Below, one piece after another: positions 26,337 to 37,600 of a stretch of DNA of 64,000 nt. The first letter of the stretch is position 1, and each line of letters starts with the position of its first letter. The notes under the pieces are model-generated. The model saw nothing but the letters and a program-made list of their open reading frames with translations. It made no database searches and was not told the origin of the DNA. This DNA comes from Rhodospirillaceae bacterium (GTDB lineage: Bacteria > Pseudomonadota > Alphaproteobacteria > Rhodospirillales > JABJKH01), in assembly GCA_018660465.1 (NCBI GenBank), contig JABJKH010000013.1, positions 1 to 64,000 of the forward strand. The letters run 5' to 3'. A program made the position numbers and the translations under genes.

Positions 26337-28276
26337 CGGACCTCTTACGGGTTAACAATCTTTGCATCGATTTCCAAACTGATGCCGGTCCGATACATGC
26401 CTTAAAAGGAATATCATTCCGCATCCGCCAAGGGTCTACCGTCGCACTTGTGGGTGAATCAGGATCGGGAAAATCCGTTACTGGACAGGCGATCATGGGC
26501 ATTTTGCCGAAAAGCGCCTTGATCAAATCGGGTGAAATTCTATTCACGGACCCGGCACTAAGAGGATTGCCCGGCATCCCGCCGGAAGCCGTTATTTCCG
26601 ACGCGGGTGATGACTTCACCGTCGACCTCGCCAGGATGAACCCTGACAATCCTGGATACCGGGCCATCCGTGGCGACCGCATTTCAGTTATTTTTCAAGA
26701 ACCCATGACTTCCATGTCGCCGCTCCATACGATCGGCAATCAAATCAGCGAGGCCCTATTGCTGCACCGCAATGTCAGTGATGCAGAAGGCCGGGAACTC
26801 ACCACCGATGTTTTACGATTGGTTGGCTTTCCGGACCCAGCGCGCGCGTTTGACACCTACCCACATGAGCTTTCAGGGGGCCTGCGGCAACGTGCAATGA
26901 TTTCCATGGCCTTGGTTTGCCGTCCCGCATTGCTGATCGCGGACGAGCCCAGCACGGCCTTGGATGTCACTATCCAAGCGCAAATTTTGAAGCTGATCCA
27001 AGACCTGCAAAAAGAATTAGGCATGGCTGTATTGATGATTACTCACGACTTGGGTGTAGTTGCCAATGTCGCCGAAGAAGTCGTCGTGGTCTATCATGGC
27101 GAGGTCATGGAGAGTGGCTCACTGAACGACATCTTCAACAATCCCGGCCATCCGTATTTGCAGGCCCTGTTGGACGCCGTGCCGCATTTCGACATGAAGC
27201 CAGGCGAACGGCTGAAACCGCTGCGTGAGATTGAACACCATACCGGCCACCTGTTGGAGGCCAAGGAGGATTCAGACGATAGCTCGGTTGACGATGGCAA
27301 GCCGCTGCTTGAGGTCAAACACCTGATCAAGCGGTTTTCCGGACGCCGTCAAAGTGGCATGTTCGGCTTGGGCGATCCGGCCTCAGTTCTAGCCGTTAAC
27401 GACATTAGTTTCGATTTGATGCGCGGCGAATGCCTAGGGCTGGTTGGTGAAAGTGGCTGCGGCAAGACCACTGTCAGCAAAATGATTATGCGCGCAGTGG
27501 AGGCCAGTGGTGGTGAGATCCTTTACAACAACAATGGCACGACGACGGATCTCCTGAAACTGAGTGCGCCGGAAATGATCCCGATCCGGAGGAAGATACA
27601 ATATATGTTCCAGGACCCATTCGGGTCGTTGAATCCGCGCATGACAGTCTTGGATATCCTGACCGAACCATTGGTTATTCACGAAATTGGTGACCCGGAC
27701 TACCGGCGCGAACTCGCCACTGAGTTAATCCATCTGGTCGGCTTGGATGCGCGTCATCTCAACCGCTATCCGCACAGTTTCTCTGGTGGGCAACGCCAAC
27801 GCATCGGTATTGCGCGGTCGCTGGCGCTAAGGCCCGATTTGCTGATTTGTGATGAGCCGGTTTCAGCGCTGGATGTTTCCATCCAAGCGCAAATTCTAAA
27901 CTTGCTGAAAGACCTTCAGCAGGAATTGGGGCTGACGTATTTGTTTATCTCCCACAACCTCGCCGTAGTTGATTATATCGCCGAACGCATTGCCGTAATG
28001 TGCGCCGGACAGATCGTTGAAATTGCCCCACGCGAAACGCTATTCAATAATCCGACCCATCCTTATACCAAGGCATTGGTTTCAGCTGTGCCCTACCCGG
28101 ACCCAGAACAGCGCCTGGATTTTTCGGCATTATTGGAAGGAAAAGCATCCGAGCCCGGCGCTTGGCCTGAGCCATTCAATGCGGGCGAGGGCCAGATTTT
28201 ACCTTTCGTGACGCTGGGCGATGGCCACATGGTGCGGGCCCAAAGCGGTGCGGGCCTAGGAGAAGCAAGCGAATGA
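26333..28276 (+). CDS. Oligopeptide ABC transporter, fused double ATPase
   Basis: A 647-residue protein with two complete DppD/DppF-type ATPase domains. The first has Walker [14 protein letters not shown], signature [15 protein letters not shown] and Walker [14 protein letters not shown]. The second has [30 protein letters not shown] and [13 protein letters not shown]. Each ends with a zone like [13 protein letters not shown] or [13 protein letters not shown], typical of peptide and nickel importers. This is a YejF/GsiA-like fused architecture. It leads an operon ATPase-binding protein-permease-permease. Overlaps both neighbours by four bases. Confidence 0.95.
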   Translation: MTDLLRVNNLCIDFQTDAGPIHALKGISFRIRQGSTVALVGESGSGKSVTGQAIMGILPKSALIKSGEILFTDPALRGLPGIPPEAVISDAGDDFTVDLARMNPDNPGYRAIRGDRISVIFQEPMTSMSPLHTIGNQISEALLLHRNVSDAEGRELTTDVLRLVGFPDPARAFDTYPHELSGGLRQRAMISMALVCRPALLIADEPSTALDVTIQAQILKLIQDLQKELGMAVLMITHDLGVVANVAEEVVVVYHGEVMESGSLNDIFNNPGHPYLQALLDAVPHFDMKPGERLKPLREIEHHTGHLLEAKEDSDDSSVDDGKPLLEVKHLIKRFSGRRQSGMFGLGDPASVLAVNDISFDLMRGECLGLVGESGCGKTTVSKMIMRAVEASGGEILYNNNGTTTDLLKLSAPEMIPIRRKIQYMFQDPFGSLNPRMTVLDILTEPLVIHEIGDPDYRRELATELIHLVGLDARHLNRYPHSFSGGQRQRIGIARSLALRPDLLICDEPVSALDVSIQAQILNLLKDLQQELGLTYLFISHNLAVVDYIAERIAVMCAGQIVEIAPRETLFNNPTHPYTKALVSAVPYPDPEQRLDFSALLEGKASEPGAWPEPFNAGEGQILPFVTLGDGHMVRAQSGAGLGEASE

Positions 28277-30198
28277 ACACGATCCTCAAACAGTTGGCTT
28301 TATCGGCTGTAATCATCGCAGCCGCCTCAGTGCCCGTCGCAGCCAACACTTATATTGAAACGCCGACACTGGCTCATAAGGTAGCGGCGGGCGACTTGCC
28401 GCCGGTTGCAAAACGCTTACCAGAAACTCCCTCTGTTGTTCGGTTGGAAAAATCCGGCGAAAGTTACGGCAAACACGGCGGGCGAATGCGCATACTGATG
28501 TCGCGGGCGAAAGACATCCGGATGATGGTGGTCTACGGCTATGCCCGCCTTGTTGGTTATAATAAGAATTTCATCATCGAGCCTGACATCTTGGAAAAAG
28601 TCGATGTTGAGGAAGGCCGAATTTTTACCCTGCATATTCGCAAAGGCCATAAATGGTCGGACGGCCACCCCTTCACATCGGAAGATTTCAGGTTTTTCTG
28701 GGAAGACGTGGCGAAGCACAGAAAGCTCTCCAAGTCGGGACCCAACAGAATCTTCAAGATTGGTGGAAAGCTACCTAAGTTTGAAGTTCTGGATGCTGAG
28801 ACCGTGCGCTACACTTGGCAGGCTCCCAATCCCTTCTTCCTACCAGCACTGGCCAAGGCGCGACCGGTCTTTATTTACCGTCCGGCCCACTACCTGAAAC
28901 AGTTCCATATTAGATATGTTAGGAAGAAAAAGCTGAAAAGGATGGCCAAGAAGGCCAAGAAGCGGAACTGGCGTTCTTTGTTTAAAAGCAAGGCCCGGCT
29001 TTACCGCAATACCAATCCAGAATTGCCCTCGTTACAGCCCTGGTTCATCACCAACAAAATGCCTGCTGAGCGGTTTATTTTTGTCCGAAACCCGTACTTC
29101 CACCGGGTTGATAAAATGGGGCGCCAACTTCCCTATATCGATCAAGTTATCGTCGGCATTGCGAATAAGAAACTCATCCCGGCCAAGTCAGGGGCTGGCG
29201 AAACCGACCTGCAGGCGCGCAGTCTGTTTTTTAACAACTACACCTTTTTGAAACAGGGCGAGAAGCGGAATAACTTTAAGGTTCAGTTGTGGTCATCGGC
29301 CAAGGGATCGCAAATGGCACTGTTCCCGAACTTGAATGCCGCAGACCCAGCATGGCGGGATTTGCTTCGTAAAGCCGATTTCCGACGCGCGCTTTCGCTT
29401 GGCATCGACCGGCACGAAATCAATCAAGTGATCTATTTTGGTCTCGCCCGTGAAAGTAACAACACCATCCTGCCTGAAAGCAAATTATATAAAGAGTCTT
29501 ACAGCAAAAAATACGCGACGTTTGATCTGAAGAAGGCCAATAAGTTGCTGGATGGTTTGGGATTGACCAAGCGAAACAGCAATAATATCCGCTTGATGAA
29601 AGACGGGCGCCCGCTGGATATTATTGTAGAGACCGCGGGTGAAGAGACCGAACAGACCGACGTGCTGGAACTGATCCAAGACAGTTGGCGCAAAATCGGT
29701 GTTAAGCTTTACACCAAGCCCTTACAGCGCGAAGTCTTCCGCCGCCGGGTTATCGCTGGATCATCGATTATGTCGGTGTGGTTCGGTCTTGAGAACGGCG
29801 TCCCGACTTCAAGCTCGAGCCCAGAAGAACTGGCCCCAACTCGGCAGCTTCAATTGCAATGGCCCAAGTGGGGGCAGCATTTTAACACCAGTGGAAAAGC
29901 TGGCGAGTTACCTCAAATTAAAGAGGTCAAAGAACTCTCAGCGCTTAACAAAGAATGGCGCTTAAGTGCCAGTCCTCAGCGCCGCGAAGAAATTTGGCAT
30001 CGCATGTTGGCCCTGCACGCTGACAACGTGTTTTCAATTGGCTTGATTGCATCTGTCCCACAACCTGTCGTGGTCAACGGCAATCTCCGAAATGTATCGC
30101 CTAAGGGTATTTACAATTGGGACCCCGGTGCTCACTTCGGCGTTCATCGCCCGGATACGTTCTGGTTCGACACCTCTAAATCCAAGAAGCGGAAGTAG
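28273..30198 (+). CDS. Peptide ABC transporter substrate-binding protein (SBP family 5)
   Basis: A 641-residue periplasmic binding protein. A signal peptide is visible (LALSAVIIAAASVPVAANTY, cleavage near residue 25). The SBP_bac_5 features DVEEGRIFTLHIRKGHKWSD, HPFTSEDFRFFWED and FRRALSLGIDRHEINQ are present. It has a very basic stretch around residues 215-240 (VRKKKLKRMAKKAKKR) inside the mature part, unusual for this family and possibly an electrostatic ligand or membrane contact. Length is on the long side, similar to YejA-type proteins. Ligand cannot be named; peptides are the likely class. Confidence 0.93.
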   Translation: MNTILKQLALSAVIIAAASVPVAANTYIETPTLAHKVAAGDLPPVAKRLPETPSVVRLEKSGESYGKHGGRMRILMSRAKDIRMMVVYGYARLVGYNKNFIIEPDILEKVDVEEGRIFTLHIRKGHKWSDGHPFTSEDFRFFWEDVAKHRKLSKSGPNRIFKIGGKLPKFEVLDAETVRYTWQAPNPFFLPALAKARPVFIYRPAHYLKQFHIRYVRKKKLKRMAKKAKKRNWRSLFKSKARLYRNTNPELPSLQPWFITNKMPAERFIFVRNPYFHRVDKMGRQLPYIDQVIVGIANKKLIPAKSGAGETDLQARSLFFNNYTFLKQGEKRNNFKVQLWSSAKGSQMALFPNLNAADPAWRDLLRKADFRRALSLGIDRHEINQVIYFGLARESNNTILPESKLYKESYSKKYATFDLKKANKLLDGLGLTKRNSNNIRLMKDGRPLDIIVETAGEETEQTDVLELIQDSWRKIGVKLYTKPLQREVFRRRVIAGSSIMSVWFGLENGVPTSSSSPEELAPTRQLQLQWPKWGQHFNTSGKAGELPQIKEVKELSALNKEWRLSASPQRREEIWHRMLALHADNVFSIGLIASVPQPVVVNGNLRNVSPKGIYNWDPGAHFGVHRPDTFWFDTSKSKKRK

Positions 30199-30205
30199 AT
30201 AGCCC

Positions 30206-31198
30206 ATGCTTACCTATGTTGTCCGGCGCGTGCTCATAATGTTCATGACCCTTCTTGCGGTCAGTGCCCTGGTGTTTGTTATCATCCAGTTGCCGCCCGG
30301 CGATTATCTGACCACGTATATCGCAGAACTGGAGAGCCAGGGCGAATTGGTCGACCCCCAGAAAATTGAATTCTTGCGCCAGGAATACGGCTTGGACAAG
30401 CCGATGATTGAGCAGTACTGGGTTTGGGTCTCCGGCATGGTGCAGGGTGATCTTGGCTATTCATTTGAGTATGAACTGCCGGTGAACGAGGTGGTGGGTG
30501 ACCGTCTTCTTTTGTCTTTTGTACTGAACTTTTCCACTATCATTTTCATCTGGATGATTTCGTTTCCCATCGGCATTTATTCTGCCACCCATCAGTACAG
30601 TTGGGGGGATCATAGCCTCACATTCTTAGGCTTTTTGGGGCTGGCGACGCCTAACTTCCTGCTCGCGTTGATCCTGCTGTATTTCGCCAACGTGACGTTC
30701 GGCACGTCGATTGGTGGCCTGATGGCTGAGGAATATCTGAATAAGCCGTGGAGTTGGGCTAAATTCATGTCGGTGCTTGAACACATGTGGGTACCGGTCG
30801 TCGTCATTGGCACGTCAGGAACTGCAGGCATGATCCGGCGGCTTCGCGCCAACCTGTTGGATGAACTTCAAAAGCAATACGTGATTACCGGTCGGGCCAA
30901 GGGTCTGCCGCCGGTGAAACTGCTTCTAAAGTATCCACTGCGGATGTCGCTAAACCCGTTTGTCGCTGAAATTGGCAACATCCTGCCGCAAGTTGTCTCG
31001 GGCTCGGTGATTGTCTCGACGGTGATGTCGCTGCCAACCACAGGGCCGATGTTACTGCACGCGCTGCAAAGTCAGGATATGTATCTTGCCGGGTCGTTCC
31101 TTATATTCTTAGCGGCGTTGACCATTGTTGGGATGTTCATTTCGGACTTGTTGTTAATGGTCCTAGATCCCCGGATTCGAATGGGGGAAAAGGTTTAG
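30206..31198 (+). CDS. Peptide ABC transporter permease, DppB type
   Basis: A 330-residue permease of the DppB/OppB/YejB type. The start MLTYVVRRVLIMFMTLLAVS is the classic N-terminal helix, followed by LPPGDYLTTYIAELESQGEL and QYGLDKP-like EYGLDKPMIEQYWVWVSG. The cytoplasmic EAA loop is present around TGRAKGLPPVKLLLKYPLR. It comes seven bases after the binding-protein gene and two before the second permease. Confidence 0.95.
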   Translation: MLTYVVRRVLIMFMTLLAVSALVFVIIQLPPGDYLTTYIAELESQGELVDPQKIEFLRQEYGLDKPMIEQYWVWVSGMVQGDLGYSFEYELPVNEVVGDRLLLSFVLNFSTIIFIWMISFPIGIYSATHQYSWGDHSLTFLGFLGLATPNFLLALILLYFANVTFGTSIGGLMAEEYLNKPWSWAKFMSVLEHMWVPVVVIGTSGTAGMIRRLRANLLDELQKQYVITGRAKGLPPVKLLLKYPLRMSLNPFVAEIGNILPQVVSGSVIVSTVMSLPTTGPMLLHALQSQDMYLAGSFLIFLAALTIVGMFISDLLLMVLDPRIRMGEKV

Positions 31199-31200
31199 CC

Positions 31201-32355
31201 ATGAGCAGCAATTTACAACATTACGTCTCGGACGCGCCGTTTGACCCCTATTCAGTTGAACAGATCACGCCAGAGCAAGAACGTTATTACATGGCGCCCC
31301 AGTGGCTGCTGATCTGGTGGAAGTTCAAGAAGCATAAGCTTGCCATGTTCTCGGCGTTTATTTTGCTGACCGGATATTTGTCGATCCTGATAACTGAATT
31401 CCTGGCCCCCTATGCCTTGGATTCTCGGAATACGGATTTCATCTACGCGCCGCCGCAAGGCATTCATATGTTCCATGAGGGTGAATTCGTCGGCCCCTTC
31501 GTCTATGGGCTCAAGTACACGCTGAACATGGAAACTCTGAAGCGGGAATATTCCGACGACACGACCAAGGTTCAACCCATCCGGTTTTTTTGTTCCGGCG
31601 ATGACTATAATTTCTGGGGACTGATCCCTGGGAGTTTTCACCTGATGTGTCCGGCTAAGGGCGGCACGATGTTTCTGATAGGCACGGACCGATTGGGTCG
31701 AGATATGGGGTCTCGCCTGCTCTATGGATCGCGCATATCGCTCACCGTCGGGCTGGTCGGAATCACCATCAGCTTTATCTTAGGCATCACCATCGGTGGA
31801 TTGGCCGGATACTTTGGCGGCTGGGTGGACAGTTGTATCCAGCGGGTAATTGAGGTTGTGAGATCGCTGCCGGAGCTGCCCCTCTGGATGTCGTTGTCTG
31901 CCGTGCTGCCGATTACCTGGAGCCCGATCCTGGTATACTTTGGGATCACCATCATCTTAGGTCTTTTGGATTGGCCAGGTCTTGCGCGCGCGGTGAGATC
32001 AAAATTGCTGGCTTTGCGCGAAGAAGATTATTGTTCAGCCGCGCAATTAATGGGTGCCAAGCCAAGCCGAATTATTGGACGCCACTTGTTGCCTAACTTT
32101 ATGTCTCACTTAATTGCATCGGCGACCTTGTCAATTCCCGCCATGATCCTCGGCGAAACGGCGCTAAGCTTCTTAGGACTTGGCCTGCGCCCGCCGATTA
32201 CAAGCTGGGGCGTGCTGTTGGCTGAAGCCCAGAACATCGAAGCAGTGGCGTTGTATCCATGGTTGATGATGCCCATGCTGCCGGTGGTGCTGGTGGTGTT
32301 GGCGTTCAACTTCATGGGCGACGGGCTGCGAGATGCGGCTGACCCATATCACTAG
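31201..32355 (+). CDS. Peptide ABC transporter permease, DppC type
   Basis: A 384-residue permease of the DppC/OppC/YejE type. It has FKKHKLAMFSAFILLTGYLS as first helix, then an extended periplasmic loop of about 100 residues, the marker FLIGTDRLGRDMGSRLLYGS, and the EAA loop AAQLMGAKPSRIIGRHLLPN. The C-terminus LVVLAFNFMGDGLRDAADPY is typical. The long first loop is more than simple DppC proteins show and resembles the YejE group. Last gene of the transporter operon proper; a PqiA-like gene follows after eight bases. Confidence 0.95.
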   Translation: MSSNLQHYVSDAPFDPYSVEQITPEQERYYMAPQWLLIWWKFKKHKLAMFSAFILLTGYLSILITEFLAPYALDSRNTDFIYAPPQGIHMFHEGEFVGPFVYGLKYTLNMETLKREYSDDTTKVQPIRFFCSGDDYNFWGLIPGSFHLMCPAKGGTMFLIGTDRLGRDMGSRLLYGSRISLTVGLVGITISFILGITIGGLAGYFGGWVDSCIQRVIEVVRSLPELPLWMSLSAVLPITWSPILVYFGITIILGLLDWPGLARAVRSKLLALREEDYCSAAQLMGAKPSRIIGRHLLPNFMSHLIASATLSIPAMILGETALSFLGLGLRPPITSWGVLLAEAQNIEAVALYPWLMMPMLPVVLVVLAFNFMGDGLRDAADPYH

Positions 32356-32363
32356 GGTTCATT

Positions 32364-32882
32364 TTGGAGCGCGCTAAAATTTCATTAGCCGATAAGGCAA
32401 CGGGCCCGGATCGTTTTCTAAGCCTTGGGCTTTTTCTTGCGTTATTGCTTTTGGCAGCGGGCTTGTTCCTGCCGATTGTCGAAACTCAAAGACTGATCTT
32501 TTTCACCAATGAATTTTCCATTGTCGATGCGATCCACTCGCTTGTTCTTGAAGGCGAATACGCCATTGCCGCCGTTATCGTTGGATTTTCCATTATATTT
32601 CCCCTCGCGAAAATAATGGTCTCCTTCGTCCTTTGGTCTCGGCACGATTATGAAGACCATCGGGTCATCGCCGGGTTAAAATGGATCGAGATTCTCAGTA
32701 AGTGGTCGTTTGCAGATGTGCTGGTTGTCGCGGTCGCGGTCGTTGTGGCGAAAAGTACGGGCATGGCCAGCGCTCAAATCCTGCTCGGACTTTACGTTTA
32801 TGCGGCCTCTGCGGTTGTTTCCTCATTATGCGTGGTGCGACTGAAATTGGCCGCAAATGCTACTGTAAAAAACGATAATTAA
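32364..32882 (+). CDS. Stand-alone PqiA-like membrane protein
   Basis: A 172-residue protein with four hydrophobic segments laid out like a PqiA unit (LFLPIVETQRLIFFTNEFSI, VGFSIIFPLAKIMVSFVLWS, KWSFADVLVVAVAVVVAKST) but without the N-terminal zinc ribbon. It starts at TTG 32364 behind AGGG and follows the peptide permease by eight bases, so it may be made with the transporter. No MCE partner lies nearby. Function unknown; the similarity suggests a membrane-lipid role. Convergent with the PPOX gene two bases away. Confidence 0.75.
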   Translation: MERAKISLADKATGPDRFLSLGLFLALLLLAAGLFLPIVETQRLIFFTNEFSIVDAIHSLVLEGEYAIAAVIVGFSIIFPLAKIMVSFVLWSRHDYEDHRVIAGLKWIEILSKWSFADVLVVAVAVVVAKSTGMASAQILLGLYVYAASAVVSSLCVVRLKLAANATVKNDN

Positions 32883-32884
32883 GC

Positions 32885-33496
32885 TTAGTACAATTGCGTA
32901 TAATGCCGAGCGACCATTTCTTCCTGGGTCTCTGCGGGTCCAGGTGAGCCGATTTGTTCTTTCAACATCTGGCCCATGGACGGCATGATGGTGCGGTCGA
33001 TCTTGTTGCTGTCTTCCCACAACTCTGAGCGCATAATAGCCTTGGCACAGTGCAGGTAGACCTCTCTCAATTTGACCACGACCACTGCACGCGGAAGCTT
33101 CCCGTTCACTTCAAACCTTGCCATTAGATCTTCATCGTCGCGAATTTCCGCATCGCCCTGGAGCCGCAAAACTTCGTTCATGCCAGGGATAAGGAAAATT
33201 AAACCGACCGCTGGATTGCTCAGTATATTGGTAAACGTATCAATTCGGTTGTTTCCCGGGCGATCAGGAATAGCGACGGTCTTGTCGTCGAGAATTTTTA
33301 CGAACCCTGGTTTCTCACCGCGGGGCGATATATCTGCGACGCCGTCGGTACCCATGGAGCTTATGACCAAAAAGGGTGACAGCTCGATAAATTGGCGACT
33401 GTATTTTTCTAATCCATAGAGTACCTTTTCAGCCGCCCTGCCCACTGCAGGCTTATAGATTTTTCTCAATTGTTCGATCGTTTCAATCTTCGCCAT
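32885..33496 (-). CDS. Pyridoxamine 5'-phosphate oxidase-family flavoprotein (MSMEG_1061/DR2398 type)
   Basis: A 203-residue split-barrel FMN protein. The segment SPFLVISSMGTDGVADISPR followed by GEKPGFVKILDDKTVAIPDR, GNNRIDTFTNILSNPAVGLI and FLIPGMNEVLRLQGDAEI fits the subfamily named PPOX_FMN_DR2398. The C-terminal LREVYLHCAKAIMRSELWED is also typical. Actual substrate unknown. Minus strand, 25 bases after the radical SAM gene, so it is likely the third gene of the pseudo-ABC operon. Confidence 0.9.
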   Translation of the reverse strand: MAKIETIEQLRKIYKPAVGRAAEKVLYGLEKYSRQFIELSPFLVISSMGTDGVADISPRGEKPGFVKILDDKTVAIPDRPGNNRIDTFTNILSNPAVGLIFLIPGMNEVLRLQGDAEIRDDEDLMARFEVNGKLPRAVVVVKLREVYLHCAKAIMRSELWEDSNKIDRTIMPSMGQMLKEQIGSPGPAETQEEMVARHYTQLY

Positions 33497-33521
33497 TTGG
33501 TCATCCTTGAGTATAAATGAG

Positions 33522-34661
33522 TTAGTCTCGTTGTTTCCCTAACGGGTCGAAATCCACGCCACAGGTCCGGGCGCAGGTCGCGAGCTTACCGTCTGCGACA
33601 GATGATTTATCCCAACTTTCCGGGATGTCTTTTTGGAAGAGAGTTCCTTCAATTACACCTTTAATACCAAGTGCCCGCGCATCCAAGGCCGCCCTACCGC
33701 CTGCATCCTCAATCATGTTCAAAAACTGGTCTCGTTGGGCGCTTCGCTTATTCGTGAAGATTGATCCAAGCCAGCAACACGGCAGCGCTAAGCCTTCAGC
33801 TGAAATATAAACCTTACCTTTCTCAGCCACCTTGCAGTGAATTTGAACCGTGTCGAGATAGGCCGCGTAGGTGCCGTATTCGTTTTTGATGGCGTCCAAA
33901 TCTTCGAACGCCGGATTGAGATATTCCGGGTTGGCGGGTTCTTCCAGCCAATAGTTAAATTCACCGGCCTTATCCAGCACCTCGACCCGGTTTACCGTTT
34001 GCAGATCCTTATCGCTTTTAAAGCGTCCGGTTTTGCGGACGAAGAATTCCTTAAAGCCCATTTTCTGGGACAGCGCGCGCGCCTCTTCCACTTGATGTTC
34101 ATTGTGGCGGAACACCAAATAATCCCATTCTGCGCGACCGCCCGCGTCAATAAATGCCTGCGCATTCGCCATCACCAAATCCCAGTTCGTGCGACGGCGA
34201 TAAAGGTGGCTTGTATCTTCCAAGCCATCGATGCCGAAGCGCATATAATGGGGGCCTGTCTTCATCACCTTGGCCATATCCGCCCACCATTCAGGTCTGC
34301 GCGCTGAGCCATTGGTGTGCATGCAGAGTCGTAGGTCTGGATTGCAGTCCCGCAAATAAGCAAAAATTTCCAGGCAATCCTTGGCCACCATTGGGTCGCC
34401 ATAGTTTCCGCATGCGTAGATGAGATCTAACTGCTGAACAAATTCAGGCGGGAAAATTAACTTCGCATCACTGAGAGAGAGCTCTACCAGCGGCAAATCG
34501 GGATTGGTTGCCCCGCCTGAGAAATTTCTCGAACACATCGGGCACGCAGCATTACAGCGATGGGTAAGCTCCAAATGCACCGAACGAATATCGGCATAGT
34601 GATAGATCGGCCCACCAATAATCTCTTCAGTATCAATTTTACGATGGGTCAGGCTGCTCAC
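33522..34661 (-). CDS. Radical SAM/SPASM protein
   Basis: A 379-residue radical SAM enzyme. The [4Fe-4S] motif CNAACPMC (Cys 36, 40, 43) follows VHLELTHR, and the C-terminal region has extra cysteines (IHCKVAEKG, LALPCCWLG, CARTCG) in the style of a SPASM domain binding auxiliary clusters. I favour GTG at 34661, with GAGGAAG upstream, over TTG at 34679, which lies inside the ABC gene. SPASM enzymes modify peptides, proteins or small molecules; no precursor peptide gene is seen beside it. It starts one base after the pseudo-ABC stop and is very probably co-translated with it. Confidence 0.9.
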   Translation of the reverse strand: MSSLTHRKIDTEEIIGGPIYHYADIRSVHLELTHRCNAACPMCSRNFSGGATNPDLPLVELSLSDAKLIFPPEFVQQLDLIYACGNYGDPMVAKDCLEIFAYLRDCNPDLRLCMHTNGSARRPEWWADMAKVMKTGPHYMRFGIDGLEDTSHLYRRRTNWDLVMANAQAFIDAGGRAEWDYLVFRHNEHQVEEARALSQKMGFKEFFVRKTGRFKSDKDLQTVNRVEVLDKAGEFNYWLEEPANPEYLNPAFEDLDAIKNEYGTYAAYLDTVQIHCKVAEKGKVYISAEGLALPCCWLGSIFTNKRSAQRDQFLNMIEDAGGRAALDARALGIKGVIEGTLFQKDIPESWDKSSVADGKLATCARTCGVDFDPLGKQRD

Positions 34662-34662
34662 T

Positions 34663-37600
34663 TTATGCCGCTTCCTCAATTTTGTGCATCATTTGCGCCA
34701 TACGGTCGCTCATCGCGCGGGACAATTCAAGAGCCAGATGTGGATCGTGTTCAACCAAGTTCAAAAAGACGTCCTTTTTGATCCTGAGGACGGTCAATTC
34801 GCCGACTGCTCTAAACGACGCAGACCGCGGATTATCTGTCAGTAGTGACATTTCGCCGATGATCTCATTTTCCTTTGGTCGGTTGATTACGGTTTCATTC
34901 TCACCCTTGCCGACAACGACTTCCGATTGCCCCTCTAACACGACATAAGCAGCAAACGCCTGTGCTCCTTGGTGAAAAACTTCCTCACCCGGTACGAATG
35001 TGACGCGTTGTGCCGAAAACGCCAGCAACTTCAATTGGGTCCTGTCCATCGCACTGAACAACGGCACCTCGGCCAAAGCCTCCGTCTCTGCGTCCAGAAT
35101 TGTTGGTCCCTCTTCTGGGGTCGCTGCTTCTTCGCTTTCGTCCAGGGCGACCGCTTGTTGTTCGCCAGACACTTGTTCGATTAAGCGTTCAACGATCCGA
35201 CCTTGGCGTAGAACCAGCACCTGATCAAATTCCGCAATATTTGGGGTCTCACTCGCCATCCAAATAAGCGTCGTTTCAGGCAATAAATCAAATACAGCCC
35301 GGCGAATCTCATCGGCGGATTCTCTTGCATGGGCATTAAGTGCATCGTTGACGATCAGAATTTCCGGCTTCTTTACGATACTTCTGGCCAAGGCGATTAA
35401 CTGACGCATTGCCAGCGGCAATCGCTTGCCGCCGATGCCCACACTCATGGTCGTCGCCGCCATGATGACCTGTTCCCGTAGCCCCTGTTCATCCAGAACG
35501 CCGCAAACCAACTTACAAATACGCTCTTCTGCTCGTGGTCGCGCCAGATTAATTCTACCCATCAAAAGATTGCATTGCAGAGACAGTTGCGGGTTAAACG
35601 TTTCCCGATCAAAAAAGGCAATAGCGGAGTCAAATTTTTGAGGCAGATTTTCTCTAAATTTCTCGCGCACCTTCACCAGCTTTTGTTGAATCTCTTCGGT
35701 AATAAAACCAAGACGATGGCGTTCAACAATCAATTGAAATGTCAGGGATATGAGTTCCTTCTGATCGTCTGCAGGCAGTTCCGACAGGGCACACCGCTCT
35801 GCTCTCTCAAGCAACGGTTTTAGATTTTCTAAATCGTCCAAACCGACAAAACTATACTGCTCGAAAATGGGATGCCCCAGTTCCATATCGCTAAAGAGAT
35901 CAACCAAGGTCCGGGCGACTTGAAGACCAATTTCCTGGAACCGCTCAGTTAGTCCGCTCTCTTCCAGAACGCGGCTTACATAATCGTTCTCACCCAAAGA
36001 ATTTAGCGCAAAGGCCTGATCGGTGGGCTCACCAAATATGACGTTGGAGCCGACTGAGGCATTAACATTATAACTGTCGTAATCGAAGAAGTGGACAAGG
36101 TCTTTTACATCGGGGGATTCTTCTAATCTCTCCTCAATCACGTGCCGGGCATTCAAGATGCTCTCCGCCAATCCCGGGAATTCTGCTGGATCAATTTGCA
36201 TATTCAAGGCGCGGGTAAAAAGCAAATCTTCGATTCCTAAACGACGGATAATTTTCATCCACCACTGGGTCAATTCTTCCGAAGACTCCATGCCGAGAAT
36301 TTTTGGATTTATCCAGTCTGCGCTTGGATCGTCGGCGCTGTTGCCAGAGGCCACCGCTTCCGTTCGATCCATGAGATCGTCACCGTCACCGCTTGGCTGA
36401 CCAATTGCCGCATGCTTCAGACCATACAAAATATTGTGGGCGATGGAGCCGTTGAAAATATATGATTCAGGGCCGACATATCCAATCCTGGAGCCAATGA
36501 CCGCTTCGTGTAAGCCTGCCAAATTCAGGCCGCCAATCATAATGCGTCCCCCTGTCGGTTGGGCGAGGCGTACCAACGCTTGCGCCAAGCGATCTCGGCC
36601 TGCGCCGGTGCCAACAATCGCTAAATTTTTGCCCGCGTCTGCGCTAAACGAAACACCGTCCAGGACCCGAAAGCCATCTTCTTCCTGCAGGACAACGTTT
36701 TCCAATTCAAGGGTCGCGCCAAGCTTTGGAAGTTCTTCGGGTCGAGGCCGCTGAAGCGACTCGTCCAGCATCCCAGCAGGATCAAATTGCTCAAGTAGCT
36801 GTTGGTATTTGATCTTGGAATTGGCCATGTCCTGATAGTATTTCAGCAATTCCTTCCACGGTGCCATGAGATCCTTATAGGCCGCCAGTGCCGCGACCAA
36901 GGCACCAATGGTGATGTCACCCTTAATCGCCAGGATACCGCCGATCGAATAGAACATCAGCGGCGTCATTTGATTGATGAAGTTATTGAGAAACTTCATA
37001 AAGAATTTCTTTTTGTATATTTGGAAGCGGATTTTAAAGATCCGCCCGAGCCGCCAGGAAACCCCTGAGAGCTTAAACGCGGACGTATCGTTGGCGTGAA
37101 TATCTTGAATGCCGGAGACCGATTCGCTGATGGATTCCGACAGACGGCGGACTTCTTGAACGCGGGCTTTGTTCAGCATGTTGATCTGAAATTGTAACTT
37201 CGGAATCAACCACGCCTGTACAGGGATCAAGGCAACTGAGGCCAATCCCAACGTTGGGTCTTGCACGAATAGAAACACCAAGATGGTGAGCATCGTGCCG
37301 CCCTGAAACGCGGGCTTAGCGATGGAATCGCCGAAATAGGAGCCGAGTGATTCACCTTCGGCTGTTACCATCGACACCAATTCGCCTTGCGATGTGGTCT
37401 GAAAGCGCGGGATCGGAAATCTCAAAATCCGCTCATAAAGCTGATAGCGCAATCGCCGGAGTAAGCGTTCGGCCAAGGCCCCCTTGAAAACGTTGACCTT
37501 CATCTTGAACATACCGTTGATGACGACAAGGGTCAGAAGCGCCGTGCACAGCCCCAACAAGAAGGGGATCTGCTCAAACGTGTGTCCAAAATAAGTGACC

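Noticed and set aside
33662-33671. TAATACCAAG, identical to the outer 10 bases of the MITE-like element
   Set aside because: It lies in the coding sequence of the radical SAM gene and does not extend beyond 10 bases, so it is not an element end.
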